In this document: positions 22,256 to 35,388 of the stretch, one piece after another
Layout: each line of letters opens with the position of its first letter
Position numbering within the stretch: the stretch's first letter is position 1
Origin: Ursus arctos
Taxonomy: Eukaryota; Chordata; Mammalia; Carnivora; Ursidae
NCBI RefSeq assembly: GCF_023065955.2
Contig: NW_026622952.1
Coordinates: 31,172,313 to 31,236,312 of the forward strand
Direction: 5' to 3'
DNA length: 64,000 nucleotides
Translations under genes and position numbers: made by a program
Notes under the pieces: model-generated
Told to the model about the DNA's origin: nothing
Databases searched by the model: none
The model's input: the letters and a program-made list of their open reading frames with translations, nothing else

Positions 22256-24906
22256 CAAATGCTCTTTGTCACGATTGTTCAACTGGAACCAAACAATCCT
22301 AAAGGTGTTTGTGCCCTTTCCTGGAAAAAAAGATTTATCAAGATTTGTTTTTCAAAATATAAAGATAATATTTAAATTCACTATCTCACACCTAGAGACA
22401 GACAATGAGAAAGCCACAAACTTTGAATGTATGGATTTTACACCCTGTATGGATTGTGTCTACTAAATGGTGATTTCGGGGGATCTTTATCAGGAATAGT
22501 ATAATAATTAGCACCATGAACATCATCTCCTTAATCAAGTAATGGTCTTTTTAAAAAACACCTCACTGCAAGTTTTGGTTTCAATACTAAGAACATAAAA
22601 TTTTTTTTTAAATGTTAGGTTTGTTTTCTACTACAGACATTATGAAAATGTTTTTGCCCTTTGGCAAAATCCACAAAAAGCAAATACATATTTTGGAAAG
22701 ATTTTATCTAGTCCTACACTCATTTGTCCTTCTTCCTGACTTCATCTATGCATTGTCCAATTTATTTTCTTTCATGTTAATGTACCTTAAAACTTCTCTG
22801 AAATAAGTGGTGTTAAATTTATGTTAACTATGTTATAACCTCAGTTCCTTAGAAGTTATATATCTGGCAAATATGAGATTTTTAAAATAAATAATTATTC
22901 TAACCAAATCATTTAATGTGTAACCATGTTTGTTAATGATAAAGTTTACAAATCATAAGAATTAATTGCTTTTAATTTTGTAAAATAGAAACATAATTTT
23001 AATTTAGAGTAGGACTAAATTTAATGGTTGATAGAAAACTTCTTTTTCATTTTAATTTATGTGGATCCATATAAATGTCTCTTTCATTATTCATATATAT
23101 CTTTAAATATTACATAGAAATTAAAGAAAAAAGGGAAATATTACATATATAATTTAAAGTACATTGTGTTAATATCTTAGATAAACAATTGATAACATTA
23201 AGTTTTCTATATAAGTTTTTGTTATTTGGGAGTTTTCCTGATGAAGTTCTACAGCAAAGCACAAGTAGTTCTATTAGGGTTCCAAATCCGGGTCTAAAGA
23301 GCAAATTTTAGTTAATATTGAAAATCCAAGTAGTTTTTATTGAAACCTAGACTTCATGTGTTTATGCTAGTTGAAAAATTGACCTTTTTACCTGTGTATG
23401 TTTGTTACAAAGTAGTAGACAAGGATTATTTCATGAGTAGAGAGAATTTGATGTTTCCTAATAGGTGGTCAAGTTTACATGTTTATTTGGGGAGGAATAG
23501 AAAGAACGAGAGGATCGGGGATTAATACCTAATCCCGGAGACAGTGACAGGTCAGGTTATAAATTTTGGTGACATAGACTGACCCAGGACCAAAATTATA
23601 TTGGCCTTGGAGTATTGAAATTTTAAACATGCAGTACCTCTGGTCCATTTGGCTTTAGCCTCATAAACTGCAGACCCACTGGACTTGTCTGTCTTGGACT
23701 GAATTCTACATGGACATTGACTCAGCAAAAATCTACTGAATCTACTGAGTATGTTCTATTGATGAGATGTTTTAGAATCTCTTGCTTTGGCATAAATAGA
23801 CCAAAGTAAATGAGAGAAACAAAGAAAACTCGAGACAGAGAGGGTGATATAGAAAAAGACAAGGGAAGGGGACAAGACATTGGGGAGAGAGAGACATGGG
23901 GCTGCATGTCAGTGAGCAAGAAAGATGCAGAAAAATAAATAGAAAATAAAGAAGGTGAGAAAATTAAAGAGAAAGAGGTAGAAATAGTGTCTGCTTTGTA
24001 CATGAACTACCAATCTCTAACCCCTCCCCAAAAGCTAATTTAACTGGTACTCTAGCCATGATTATATAAATATTTTTGAAAAAAGAAAAGTAGGGCATAG
24101 GTGTCATGGTTATAATCATATAAATGCCATTATTTCATATGCATTTATTGCTGGAAGCAAGTCTCTTCTTCATTTTATTTGAAAATTTGGCTTATAATAA
24201 AGCAGTGATCCATCATTTGTAAGAGAAATGTGCAAGAAGATAAATTGTACAGTATTCTGACAAATCTTATTAGAGCAACATATAGAAGAGGAAAAATTAA
24301 CAGCTAATCCATTATAAATGTCAAATCCACAGTGCCACTTTCTTCCTAACTATTGTATTTCCATTTCTTTCTCATTAATTCTTAGTTCTTATGAAATAGT
24401 TTTCATTGGTTGGTCAGTCATGTATATCCATGAACTTCTAATCAAATATGTCACTATTGCCTTTAATTTAAAAGCATACTGCAAAAAGTCAGTGAAAATT
24501 TTGTTTCTTTCTAAAAGAATAGACAAATGCATAGCACAAAATTAATTACCTTGGTCTTTTATGTTAAAGTTGAGGGGGAAGCCTTATTTCATGTTTCTTT
24601 TCAATTTAAGACTGTATTGTAGATTTCTGAATAGAAAAGAAAAAAAGTCATTATAGTAATATTTTCAGAAAGCCCATAAACAAATAACTTACTATATATT
24701 TACTAAGTTCTTTAGGGAGAAGATTGATTATGAGATAATGACTTGAGTCACTCTATTTATGGACGATGCTTATAAGTTTTTGTTTGTTTTTTTTTTCTAC
24801 ATGATATGTTTTTCCTTTCCCTTCTTTTTTTATTTTTGGTAAATCATCTATTTCCTGTACATGTGAGGGTGTGAAAAAGGCAGAAGAGAGCTAATCATTA
24901 TTTTTC
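22256..24906. other. Unassigned AT-rich intergenic DNA
   Basis: About 2.65 kb with no named repeat or gene. A purine-rich (GA) stretch at about 23815-23970 generates a 93-codon minus-strand frame of low complexity. The rest is very AT-rich. Confidence 0.5.
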
Positions 24907-25032
24907 CCAAGTATAGTAGATTAAAAGATACTGGCAAATGCTTTGCTACTACCCACATTGAGGAGTGGAATTTAATTTCCATTCTGTTCAAGGAGACTTG
25001 CTTGGCCAAAAGAAAATGGCACAAGTGATGCT
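24907..25032 (+). mobile_element. MLT1/MaLR-like LTR, left part
   Basis: 'gtagattaaaagatactgg', 'ttgcttggccaaaagaaaatgg' and what follows at 25416 resemble a MaLR LTR. Interrupted by an L1 tail at 25033-25405. Confidence 0.55.
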
Positions 25033-25405
25033 ATGCCATTTGCAACAACATGGATGGGGCTGGAGAGAATAATGCTAAGCAAAATAAGTCAGAGAAAGAC
25101 AAATGCCATATGATTTCACTCATATGTGGAATTTAAGAAACAAAACAAACAAGCAAACTGAAAAAAAAATAAGACAGAGAGAGAAATCAAAGTAACAGAC
25201 TCTTAATTATAGAGAACAAATTAATGGTTTCCAGAGGGGAGGGGTTTGGAGGGATAGATTAAATAGGGGATAGAAATTAAGGAGTGCACTTGTGATGAGC
25301 ACATTGTGATATATGGAAGTGTTGAATCACTATATTATACCTGAAACTAATATAACCACTGTATGTTAACTAACTGCTATTAAAATAAAAACTTAAAAAA
25401 AAAAG
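25033..25405 (+). mobile_element. L1 3' end (5'-truncated insertion)
   Basis: Starts 'atgccatttgcaacaac', then 'taatgctaagcaaaataagtc', 'tcactcatatgtggaattta', 'cagactcttaattatagag', 3'UTR end 'actgtatgttaactaactg', poly-A. Perfect 10-bp target-site duplication 'aagtgatgct' at 25023-25032 and 25406-25415. Confidence 0.93.
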
Positions 25406-25415
25406 AAGTGATGCT

Positions 25416-25815
25416 GTACTAATTTCAGTCCTAGGTTTTAAGAGGACTGACAGCTTCACTGTCCTCCAGGAGCTCTGAGTAAACATAGTAAGAAGGCCAT
25501 CAACCCTAAAGCCACCAAACTACATAGGAAGTCCAAACTACATAGATATTCCACATGTAAGTACCCAGTTGACAACACCCCATTTGAGGCAAGGCTTCTA
25601 GCCATCCTCACAAAGAGAGCAGAAGCTACATTGAATCGTGCAGACTAAGTGAACAGTCCACTGAATGCTACCAAATAACCTCTGTTAACACGGCTTTGAA
25701 TAGCATATCCGCCCAGGCAACCCTTGCCCCAAAATTCATGACCTACGAAACTATAAGATATAATAAATGTCTTCTTTTGAGCTACAGTATTTGTGGTTGT
25801 TGTTACCGTAGGTCT
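25416..25815 (+). mobile_element. MLT1/MaLR-like LTR, right part
   Basis: Continues from 25032. The 3' end has 'aaattcatgacctacgaaa', 'aagatataataaatg' (polyadenylation signal) and 'gtatttgtggttgttgtta', as in MaLR LTR ends. The 5' and internal parts are diverged, so the subfamily is open. Confidence 0.55.
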
Positions 25816-26234
25816 GAAATAAGGATTTTAAAAACAAGAAGTTGTCTTTCTACTGGAGTTGTTAAAGGAGATTATGTGAACATACAGAAATCTGGTTGGA
25901 TAAAAGGCATACCCGCCTATTAAATGTAATACGATCTGATAAATTGATTTAGGTTTTACTGCCTACAATATAAGGTCGTTTGATTTTTTTTCTAGTATTT
26001 GCAACTTTACTTATCATGTCTTGAAAAACATCCTGATAGTTAAAAGTTCAAATTTGCTGTAATAATCCTCTAGTAGCTTTTGGATTTATAAACGATCTCC
26101 ATAGTTTACAAATACTAGATCAAAATAACACATTTAGGGACATTTTGCTGTCAGAATAATCAGGAAAATATCATTGACTATGCATCTTTTAACAAGATGT
26201 ATAAAAGCTCATTAAAGCCTGGAGACTCTTACTC
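25816..26234. other. Unassigned intergenic DNA
   Basis: No gene or named repeat seen. Confidence 0.45.
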
Positions 26235-26600
26235 CTTTGGCCTTCATATTATTTTACTTTCCCAGGACTCCTTGCAGTCCCTGGTTGCTCTTTTCCCATC
26301 TCCTTTGGTGCCATTTCTTTCTTCACTTTTTCTTTCCATTATAGTTTCTTAATATATTATTCTTGTTCATTTTCCCCCCTCCATATATTAAACTGCAATG
26401 GTTATTCTCCTCCTCCTAATTTCCCTATTTCTCTTCCACATATGGCTATATGGCTCTTAAATCTATACTTCCAACCCCAGGCTGGTTGTTCCACCTCCAC
26501 CAACCCATTACCAATTGCCTGTTTATTACTATTTTTAGTAATTCCCATAACCTGCAACACAAATTGTCTAAAAACAAAGACATTTCAACTTAATTTCTTT
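26235..26600 (+). mobile_element. L2 LINE internal fragment
   Basis: 'cttaaatctatacttccaacccc', 'ccaattgcctgtttattac' and 'cccataacctgcaacacaaattg' follow the L2 ORF2 C-terminal coding order ('ccaaatctatatctccagccc ... caactgcctactggacatct'). Diverged. Confidence 0.55.
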
Positions 26601-26610
26601 TTTTGGTCCC

Positions 26611-26645
26611 TCTCTCCCTCCCTCTCTCTCTCCCTTTCTCGTTGT
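26611..26645. repeat. CT-rich simple repeat
   Basis: 'ccctctctccctccctctctc' type pyrimidine run of about 35 bp. Confidence 0.85.
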
Positions 26646-29149
26646 TTGCTAATCTTTATTCAAGGGAAAGGCCAGACTAATATTCTTATAATACAAATGT
26701 TATTTTTTCTATTCCTACCCATGTATTTTGATAGCTCTTTACTGCCCACATAGTCTGACTATGATATCTTGGTATTATAGGCCTGTAAAAAAAAAAAAAA
26801 AGGCATCCCATCTCTCACATTTTATTCTTCTGGGGTTAAATGTATACTTCATGCTTTAGCCCAAATGGCCAAAGTAAGTTCCCTCAAACATAATGCATTA
26901 AAAACATATCATAATTAATATAAATTGGATAACACAAATTTTGCATTATTTATTTTCCAAATATTAAATGTTAGTATGTTTTATAACATTCTGTGTGCAT
27001 ATGAATAAATATGAGGTAAATATTTTAAAATTTTAATTATGAGAGGACACATTAATGAAAAGAAGCATTCATAAGGTCTTTATTAATTAAGTAGCACTTT
27101 TTTCCTCATCTACATTTAACACAAGGAGAGACAGATGAAGAGAGTGAGTTAAATAAATGAGTATTATTTTGTTATCATTGTGCTGATGTTCAGAAATACA
27201 CACATTGGCTGAATGTATAAATACCTAAATAACAATACATATCGGGTTTTTTTGCCATTTCATATATTTTTCTAGAATAAAAATGACTAATTTCAGTGAT
27301 TATTTACTTTATTTGTTTATGAAAAAACTCAAGAATCATTGAGTTCAATTAAGATAAAACAGAAACAACAACAACAAAAAAAACCCTTTCTTCATAAAAA
27401 TGTGAAAACACGTAAAGATCACAAAATATACTTTACATATGCACTGTAAGGTTGAATCATATATTTTAAAAAGAACAAAACAGGAATATTTTAAGTGTGT
27501 TTCATTTGGCCAAATACAAATGAATTTAGGTTAGCTAAGCTCTTGTCATGAATCCTTTTAAGAGGTTTTATAATGTACTATTAAGAAAGAATTGTTCATT
27601 TCAATTTGTCTAGGCTTAAATTCAATATAGGAAGATAAACATTAAATTATGGCTGGAGATTTCTCTTTCAGAGAAGTTCTATTTTTTCAATTTATATGTA
27701 AATTTACACCTAAAGTAACATATATTTATAAACAAAAACCGGAAAGGTTTAATATGAACTTCAAACATAAGTTTATATCGAATGATATTCATATTTCAAA
27801 TAAAAACAAAATACTTGAAACAGGACTTTAGATTCTTGTAACAATGTATTGTAGATAACAATGAACAATGTGGAAATAGCTAAACATAAATACTTTGTAA
27901 TCTCCTTTTACATAATTCATTGATTAAAGTTCACATTACAATGTGCATATGTGTTATACTCAAGGCATGATAAAACTCTGAATGCTGAAAACCTAATATC
28001 AGTTTTTGATATCTTACTGTATGCTAGTTGCCATCCTAATATTTTTTACTAGCATAATTTCATTTTATTCCAGTCTAAAATTTGGTGTTCTCTGAGTCCA
28101 AAGCAAGCGATCTGGACCAATATGGCATCCTTCATTTATCACCCAGTCCATCTGGTTACTGAAATTTGGTCAATCTTTCTTCATCTACTCCTACTGTTCT
28201 TTTACGTTGCCGATCTGAAGCTTTCTGAAACTTTTCAGATTTATTTCATTTAACATTTTTCTTTATTTCCATAATAGTAGACTGGATCTACATCACTATC
28301 AGAACATTGAGAATTTTAGGAGAATTTTTCAAAAACCATTTAACATGTTAGGAGTCACAGAAAAAAAAACTTTTAGTTGGGACAATGTAAAAAATGAGAA
28401 ATAAATATTTCAAGGGGGAATTGAAATGTTATAGAAACTAAGTCACACTCAGATTATGAAACCTCTGATTCAGTTATAGGGAAATTGCTGCATTCTCTTA
28501 TATAGAAGTCTTGTCCTCTTTTAATTCAACTAGGCAGTAATTGAGAATGATATTATCTATCTTGCCCATTATTTTAAAGATTAGATAAATTGTCCTATGC
28601 AGTATATGACTCTCCAAGCCTTCTGGTAGTTTTGGCTTGCCCAGAATGTCCACAGTAACATAGTCAAGAGAGAGACCAGTCTTGTATGTATCTTATGTCT
28701 AAATTTCGAGCTCAATGAAGTCAATGAATGTATCAGATTTATATATCTGTCCATCTCTGTATTTAGTTATCTATCTCCCAAGCTTTTCTCTTCATTGCAA
28801 TGTTTTTCTGGAGCATTGTTGGAGAAGATCAGTGGAGCCACTTGTGATATTTGACTTAATTCACTATGAGGAAGGATGTGTGTGGGTGCACATGTTGTGT
28901 TTATGTGTGTGTGTTTGATTCTGTGATCTCAGGGGCACAGATATATCAGAAATTTAAAGTTCCCTCTGACTTGAGGTGCCTATGGATCTTTTTATCAAGA
29001 ACAATTATTATTCAGGATAATCTCCTTAACTAAAATAGAGAGGACATTGAGATTAAATAAATCCTAACAATTCCAACTGTAGCCACACAATCATAGACTT
29101 ATATCAAGATAGGACTATAAAACTATTCTCTAGGATTGAACTTAAAAAA
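26646..29149. other. Unassigned AT-rich intergenic DNA
   Basis: About 2.5 kb, very AT-rich. It includes an A-run at about 26788-26802 and a short CAA run near 27366-27378. The frames at 27649 and 28715 have no recognised similarity. A faint MIR-like signal at about 28000-28090 is not strong enough to call. Confidence 0.45.
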
Positions 29150-29590
29150 AATGAAATCACAGTGCTCTACCTGATCTGGACTTTGCCTCTCCATCCAATC
29201 TCCTGTCACTGTCACTTCTAACCACCTCGATTACCCCACTATAGCCACGTCCACCTCCCCTCCATTGTCCACTGGGCATGAGCTCATTACTGCCTTAGGT
29301 CTCTCTGCCTAGAAAGTACTCCGGATCCTCAGAAGTTTGGTTTATGCTTGGCATTCAGGCGTTGCCATACATGAACTTCTCTAGCAGACAGAAGGTCTTT
29401 ATCTGACTTGACCCCCAAACCTGGAGTAGTACCTCAGTAATTTATGCTCGTATCACCCTGTGCAATTTTTATATGAGCACATATGACTAATTTTATTTTC
29501 TCTTTCTGTGGCCATATAGATAGAATTCAGTACCTAGTTAGTGCCTGCCCTGCTATAGTTGCTCAGAAAATTGTGTGAATGTATTGTTTT
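29150..29590 (+). mobile_element. L2 LINE 3' end
   Basis: 'ctctctgcctagaaagtactcc', 'gcattcaggcgttgcc' , 'cacctcgattaccccactat', 'tcaccctgtgcaatttttat', 'agtacctagttagtgcctgcc', 'tgctcagaaaattgtgtgaatg' follow the L2 3' end in sense orientation. Confidence 0.7.
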
Positions 29591-30360
29591 AGTTTGTAAA
29601 GAGGAAACAAACAAACAGCTGGGCAGTATTTAAACTAAGCCTTGAAACTCAGCACTTTTCAACATAATATACATTTAAAAATATTTCTAAGAACAAAGAA
29701 AATGCATATCACCCAGGTACACATAATCGTTGTAAAACATTAGGAATGGAAACGAAAGCGAAGAACAATGCTGGTAAGATGGAACTGAAAATCGGTCAGC
29801 TCACCGAGACCTGGTGCCAGTGTAACTTCAATTCTGTTATATTACCCATTTTTAGTGTTCCCAAAACACACTTTAGTGACTCACCACAGACCCCAAAACT
29901 GGGATCCCATATGTCCTGTTTTTAATTACATGTAGATAATGCTGTGATCTCTACTTTATGTCACTGCTTCATTCACCAGCTAAATAAAATGAAAGGATTC
30001 CAACTTAGAAGCAACTTCCCCAAAAGGAAATGGAGGGTTTCTAGCAATTTATACATGTAGACTGCTTCCATAGAACAATATAGGAATTATATACAAATCC
30101 ACTCGTACTTGTTGCTAAGAAAGTAGCAGCGGATTGGGTCAAGAAGCTGTCTTTGGTTCACAAAGCAGGAGGGAAAGTAAGAGACGGTTGACTGAGCTAG
30201 AAATGATGTTCTCAGAGCATCATTTCTTGCAAGAAAGAATCAGTAGAAGAAACATTTGGGGTTTGTTTCTGTGTTGAGTAATCTTTCATGGGTAATGTGA
30301 AGTCTTTATAAGCAAACAACCAATATCCATTTGAAGAGTAAAAAAAAATCCCAACCAAAA

Positions 30361-30364
<4 letters not shown>
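29591..30364. other. Unassigned intergenic DNA
   Basis: No gene seen. Contains a small perfect inverted repeat (9-bp arms 'gaaatgatg' / 'catcatttc') near 30202-30229. Confidence 0.45.
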
Positions 30365-30415
<51 letters not shown>

Positions 30416-30440
30416 TAATTCCTATACATAGGAATTAGAA
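30365..30440. repeat. (TA)n tract with adjoining 12-bp palindrome
   Basis: About 24 uninterrupted TA units (30366-30413) run directly into a perfect inverted repeat: arm 'ttctaattccta' at 30413-30424, loop 'taca', arm 'taggaattagaa' at 30429-30440. Both parts can extrude as cruciforms. Confidence 0.9.
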
Positions 30441-30744
30441 TTGGTGTTCTCAGCCTTACAAGTCTGCCTAACTTGTATAAATTCCATTTTTGCAGTTCTA
30501 TAAAATCCACATTTCACCAGTGTCATTTCCTGTCTAATTCTGTTGTATCTTGATAAGCTATGCTATAGTTCCTCGTGAAAGGGACATCTGTTTGTATATC
30601 TTTATATCACAAACCACAGCTGAAGGTTTTACACAGTTAAATCCTGATGGAGCTAATTATCATATATCACTAAATGAGAGTACTTAGGGCACATCCTAGT
30701 ATCTAAGTAGAAGGAAAAACTGTATAGAAGTATATGTTTATTCA

Positions 30745-31000
30745 TACATACAATAAATTTGTTTTAAGCTTCCATTGTGTGCCAGGAACTGTTATAGGCA
30801 GTAGGGATAACAGCAGCGAACAAAATAGACAGAATCCCCTGCCCTCTTGGAACTCACATTGTACTTTGAAAAGAGAGACAAAAAAACACAATAAATAAAT
30901 AAATTATATAGTGTGTCAGCTGATCATAGAGTGATTGAAGCAAAAGACAGCACAGAAGAGGATGGGATTGTACTTGGGTTATAATTGTACCTCAGGGTTT
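30745..31000 (-). mobile_element. L2 LINE 3' end
   Basis: Inverted L2 terminal sequence: 'ccattgtgtgccaggaactg', 'ggcagtagggataacagcag', 'cgaacaaaatagacagaatc', 'ccctgccctcttggaactc', 'agtgtgtcagctgatcataga'. Well preserved for its age. Confidence 0.85.
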
Positions 31001-32823
31001 ATCTCTTTTTATTTGTTTGTTTCAACTATGCAAATTTCTTTTATCATGATCCAAAAGAATACTTGTATTTTCCTAACATGCTAAAAGAGATTAATGAAGC
31101 CTGTAAATCCTATGAATTATTGATGCATTCAAGGCGAAGATAAACCTTACTCACCATTTTTTTGTGGGGTGTATCTGTCTGTGTGTTTTGGTACATGAGG
31201 AAATGTTACTTACACCTCAAGTATGTAGTATTCTTTGAGTGGAAAAAGCAGTATGTAATCTGACCAATACTACTTATCACTTTTTATTTTTAAAGGATTA
31301 TACAAAACCGTGGTATATGTCAGTTATCCCTGATGCCAGCATTAATATATGACAAATAAGAGTTAACTCCTCAGAACATTGTTTTTCTGCCATTCTACCA
31401 AGAATAGCCCTTCAGCTCCACATCTTCTAATGGAGAAAGGAGTTTATTTCCTGCAAAATGCACTAATCTGTGCCATAGGAAGATAGTCACACATTGTATA
31501 CACTTAATAAATGATGGTTGATTAAAAGGGAAAGAACAGAACTTTAAACATTGGGACAAAAGATATCAATATATTTTACTAGTAGTGTAAAGTGGAAGGG
31601 CTTCAAGGCCTATATGTTCTGAACCACCTCTCTTTCTTTCTGTTTCTGTCATTCAAGCAAGCAGTGAAACAACTACATTGCAAAACCGTGTTGGTACTTA
31701 TAAATGTGAATAAATTAGGTGAATAAAAATAATAAGTCTTAGGAGTACTGATCCCTAATGGTTGGATTTGAATCTAACAGTAGATGTAGATTCAGTAGAA
31801 ATGAATTTCCATCCTAAATATGCACAAGAAGGAGGAAGTATAAACAGAGATAAAACAGTAATTACCGAATAAACAAAGAAAATCAGTGCAATTTTTAATT
31901 TCTCATTTTGGCCAGCTCTGTAATTCTGAGTTATTACTCTATCCTTCCTATATTCTCTATTTTTGATCCAAACATTTGAAAATATTTTTATGAGACCAGG
32001 TCTACTTTAATTAGTGAGCTTAATTTGAGATTTATCACAGATGTAATTTATGTGTACTTTCTGAGTACATTTTAAGAACATTCTTTAAGATCATAGTCAA
32101 AGAAAATGCTCAACATATCTTGATTTTTTTTTCTCTTTGGATTTCATCCTTAGCATCGTTTTTCTTTACTTAGGGGGAAAAAAAGACTCCTTAAATACAG
32201 TAACACTTTTAAACTTATTTTCAAACAGCTGTGTACATATTATTCTTTCTATTGAACGAACATATTCCCATTTAACTCAAAATAATCAATTATTTTTACA
32301 AACTAACTAGCAAACTAGAGTTTTATGTAAGGATATAAGCAAAATTAGAGAAATAGCACAGTAGAGCCCGAATATTTTCAGTAAGCTCCTGAGTAAAAGA
32401 CTGAAATTGTGCTGGAATGAAAATAATTCTTAATTTGAATTCAGAATTTCATAATAAAAATTTGAAAGCGTATGTCTTTGTTTCATAACCTGTATAACTA
32501 TTTTCTCAGATGGATGAACTCTTTTTTTTCCCCCAGTGGTTACAGGCAGTGATCTGCCTTCAACTCAATTTTTGTCAGCAATCCAGCTTTTTGGTATCAT
32601 AGCTAGGCAGCATGTTCTTTTATTTCTTTTCTAAATGGTAATGATGCTGGCATTTCTAAATCTCCCCCATACAATTATTTAGAGCTCTAAATATTTAGGA
32701 AGAAGCTCTGCAAACAATTCAGTGCCCCATTAGTTACTTCCTTCAACAGATTAGTAAATCCAGCATCTGAAAAAAGGATGGTACTTTAGAATCTCACACC
32801 AGCATCATTTTGGAATAAAAAAA
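31001..32823. other. Unassigned AT-rich intergenic DNA
   Basis: About 1.8 kb with no gene or repeat that I can support. Confidence 0.5.
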
Positions 32824-32877
32824 GAAGAAGAAGAAGAAGAAGAAGAAGAAGAAGAAGAAGAAGAAGCAGCAGCAGCA
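32824..32877. repeat. (GAA)14(GCA)4 trinucleotide repeat
   Basis: Fourteen perfect GAA units (32824-32865) followed directly by four GCA units (32866-32877). Purine-rich strand is +. Confidence 0.97.
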
Positions 32878-33952
32878 GAAAATCAGGCTTAAATCCTGGA
32901 TCTCTCAAAAAGAAAGGCAGGGGGTACATTTTGCAAGATTACTGTTTACTAAAACTGAGTAGGTCTGTCACTCACTTAAATTTTATGGTCCTAAATTCTT
33001 GGGGAAATAGAACATTGTCAAATTGTCCCATCCTAAGAGTACTTTATACTGCACAGTGTCTTGACAGCAAAATAGGAAACAGTGTTAAGAAGGTCACTGA
33101 AAATCATTCTGCTATCATTGAAAAGTTTACTGTTTGTTAGCAATGACATGCAGCTGCTCTAGATTTCTTGCTAACCATACGTTCAAAGGATAGACAATAA
33201 ATACCTTTCAGGTTAGTTTAAAGTGCTCGAGCAATCTGCAGAAGAATGGTTGGCGTGTTGACACAGTTATACCATACAGCCAGCCAACAGGCTGTTCTCA
33301 AAGGAGATCTGCTCTGGTCAGATGTCACAGCCCAAGAAGTTGATGACAACCACAGGGCCCTGGACCTCTTCAGAAAACCAACCCAATAACAGGAATTTGT
33401 ACAATGTAATTCCTGGGAACTAAGGAGTACCAAATTTCTTCTGTAAACCATTTGGCTTCACACCATTGAGCCTTCAATTGCTTTGACGTGCAAAAAGAAA
33501 GCAGATTAACAAAATGTGTCAAATAAGCTCCATTCCTTTTGAGATTTGAGTACCCAAACAGTAGCCTATATGTTGGCATGGAAATGCATATAAACATCCA
33601 GATATAGTTTTACTTGTAGATAGATACAGATTATATAGATGATATAGATGTGGACATAGTATAGGTGTAGGTATAGGTACAGATATATTCACATGACTGG
33701 GTGTGCATCATGTGTTGGAAGGGCCATAATTCCAGGTGCATGTTTGGGAAGAAAAGCTTGGAAGCATTGGTAGACTTCACATATTTTATTTTCAAAGGTG
33801 ACACAGTCTAAAATTAACATGACAATAAAGATTACCTATGCTAAAAAAGAAAATCCATGACAAAGTTGGAAACTGACACATCCTGGCTCAGAATAGCATC
33901 TTTTAGGTCAATAAACCCAATTTTTTTCCCAAGGTTCCTCACTTTTGCATCT
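32878..33952. other. Unassigned intergenic DNA, partly GC-richer
   Basis: The stretch 33200-33600 is less AT-rich than its surroundings and matches no repeat I know. Two overlapping minus-strand frames (33218-33451, 33370-33597) are short and unrecognised. A GATA/GTA-like degenerate simple repeat lies at about 33618-33690. Confidence 0.45.
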
Positions 33953-34141
33953 CTCCCCCGCCTCCCCAGAGAAAGAGAGAGAGAGAAAGAGGGAGGGGCA
34001 GAGGGGAGGGAGAGAGAAACTCAAGCAGACTCAGTACTGACCACAGAGCCCACGTGAGGCTTGATCTCACAACCCTGAGATCATGACCTGAGCCAAAACC
34101 AGGAGTTGCTGGCTCAACCAACTGTGCCACCCAGGTTCCCC
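33953..34141 (-). mobile_element. SINEC (CAN-SINE), old copy
   Basis: Inverted: GA-rich tract, 'caagcagactcagtactga', 'gagcccacgtgaggcttgatctcac', 'tgagatcatgacctgagcc', 'gccacccaggttcccc'. Poly-T tail is lost. Imperfect duplication 'ttttgcatct' / 'ttttacatct' flanks it. Two reading frames across it (33857 +, 33939 -) are shadows. Confidence 0.9.
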
Positions 34142-35174
34142 TATTTTTACATCTTGATTGCAAATGTAGCTTGCTTACTGATTGGCTCTTCATTATGGTT
34201 TTAATGAACACAGAGAAATGCATCATAAAAGGGCAATTGGGCAGGTATCAAAATGCTAATATGATGTCACCAAGTATGCAAGAATTTTGTCACTTTGTTT
34301 TTAGTTTGTCAACTGGGAATATATTTTATTTCTCTTACAAATTTGCTTCATTTGGGTCATTTCCATAGTTAGAGAGCTACTTTATAGGAAAATTAATAAT
34401 ATTGTGAGTTGTTAGTCCTCAAATATTTTAGTCACAAAATGTAGTAATATATTAATAATCAATTTAAATTTAAAATACTATCATAATTTTATAATAACTC
34501 ATCAGTCCCTTTTCATCATACAATAGTGATTTAAGCTAAGGAGTCACATTTTCTTTATAATTCTAATAAGGGCATATTTTAGATTGGTGTGTTATTTAAA
34601 TGTGTAAACTGCAAATTGGTAACATCTGGTATTTTAATACAAGATGATGTGGCACTGATTGTAAGATCAAGGTTACAGAATTTGACACAGGTTCTTTATG
34701 CATTACAAAAATAGCAATAATTAATTCAAAGCTGAAACTGGCTGCATTTTGATGCCCTTTGAACTTTGAAATGAGAAGTTCTGTATTATCTTACTAACTG
34801 GTACACAGAACTAACACAGAAATGAGTAGTAGAAATAGGATGTATTTAAACATGAAAATGACTGCATAATATAATACCTTTGGCATTTATAACAAAATAT
34901 TTTAAGTGGTCATTGAATATATTATTGACTGTTTCACTGCAAACCATGATATTCTATTAAAATCATTTTATTGTGAGCTAAGTTGTTTGTTGAAGTTCTA
35001 ACCACATAACACATTATTTGAAAGAGAATTTATATGATGTTAGGCAGTGAAACAAATAAATATATTGTACATGTATAACTGGAAATTAATATTAAAAAAA
35101 TTATCTCTATGTATCTAATGCTTTCTTCAAAAGTTTCCAAAATAAGACATAATCAGTTTTAAAAGGTTAATTCA
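34142..35174. other. Unassigned AT-rich intergenic DNA
   Basis: About 1 kb with no gene or named repeat. Confidence 0.5.
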
Positions 35175-35388
35175 GGGGCGCCTGGGTGGTGCAGTCGTTA
35201 AGCGTCTGCCTTCGGCTCTCGGCGTGATCACGACGATCTGGGATCGAGCCTCACATCGGGCTTCTCCGCTAGGAGCCTGCTTCTTCCTCTCCCACTCCCA
35301 CTGCTTCTGTTCCCTCTCTCGCTGGCTGGCTGTCTCTCTCTGTCAAATAAATAAATAAAATCTTTAAAAATAAATAAATAAATAAATA
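35175..35388 (+). mobile_element. SINEC (young arctoid type)
   Basis: 'ggggcgcctgggtggtgcag', 'cgttaagcgtctgccttcgg', 'ctgggatcgagcctcacatc', 'cctgcttcttcctctcccac', 'ctcgctggctggctgtctc', AAAT-rich tail. Perfect 14-bp target-site duplication 'aaaaggttaattca' at 35161-35174 and 35389-35402. Confidence 0.97.
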
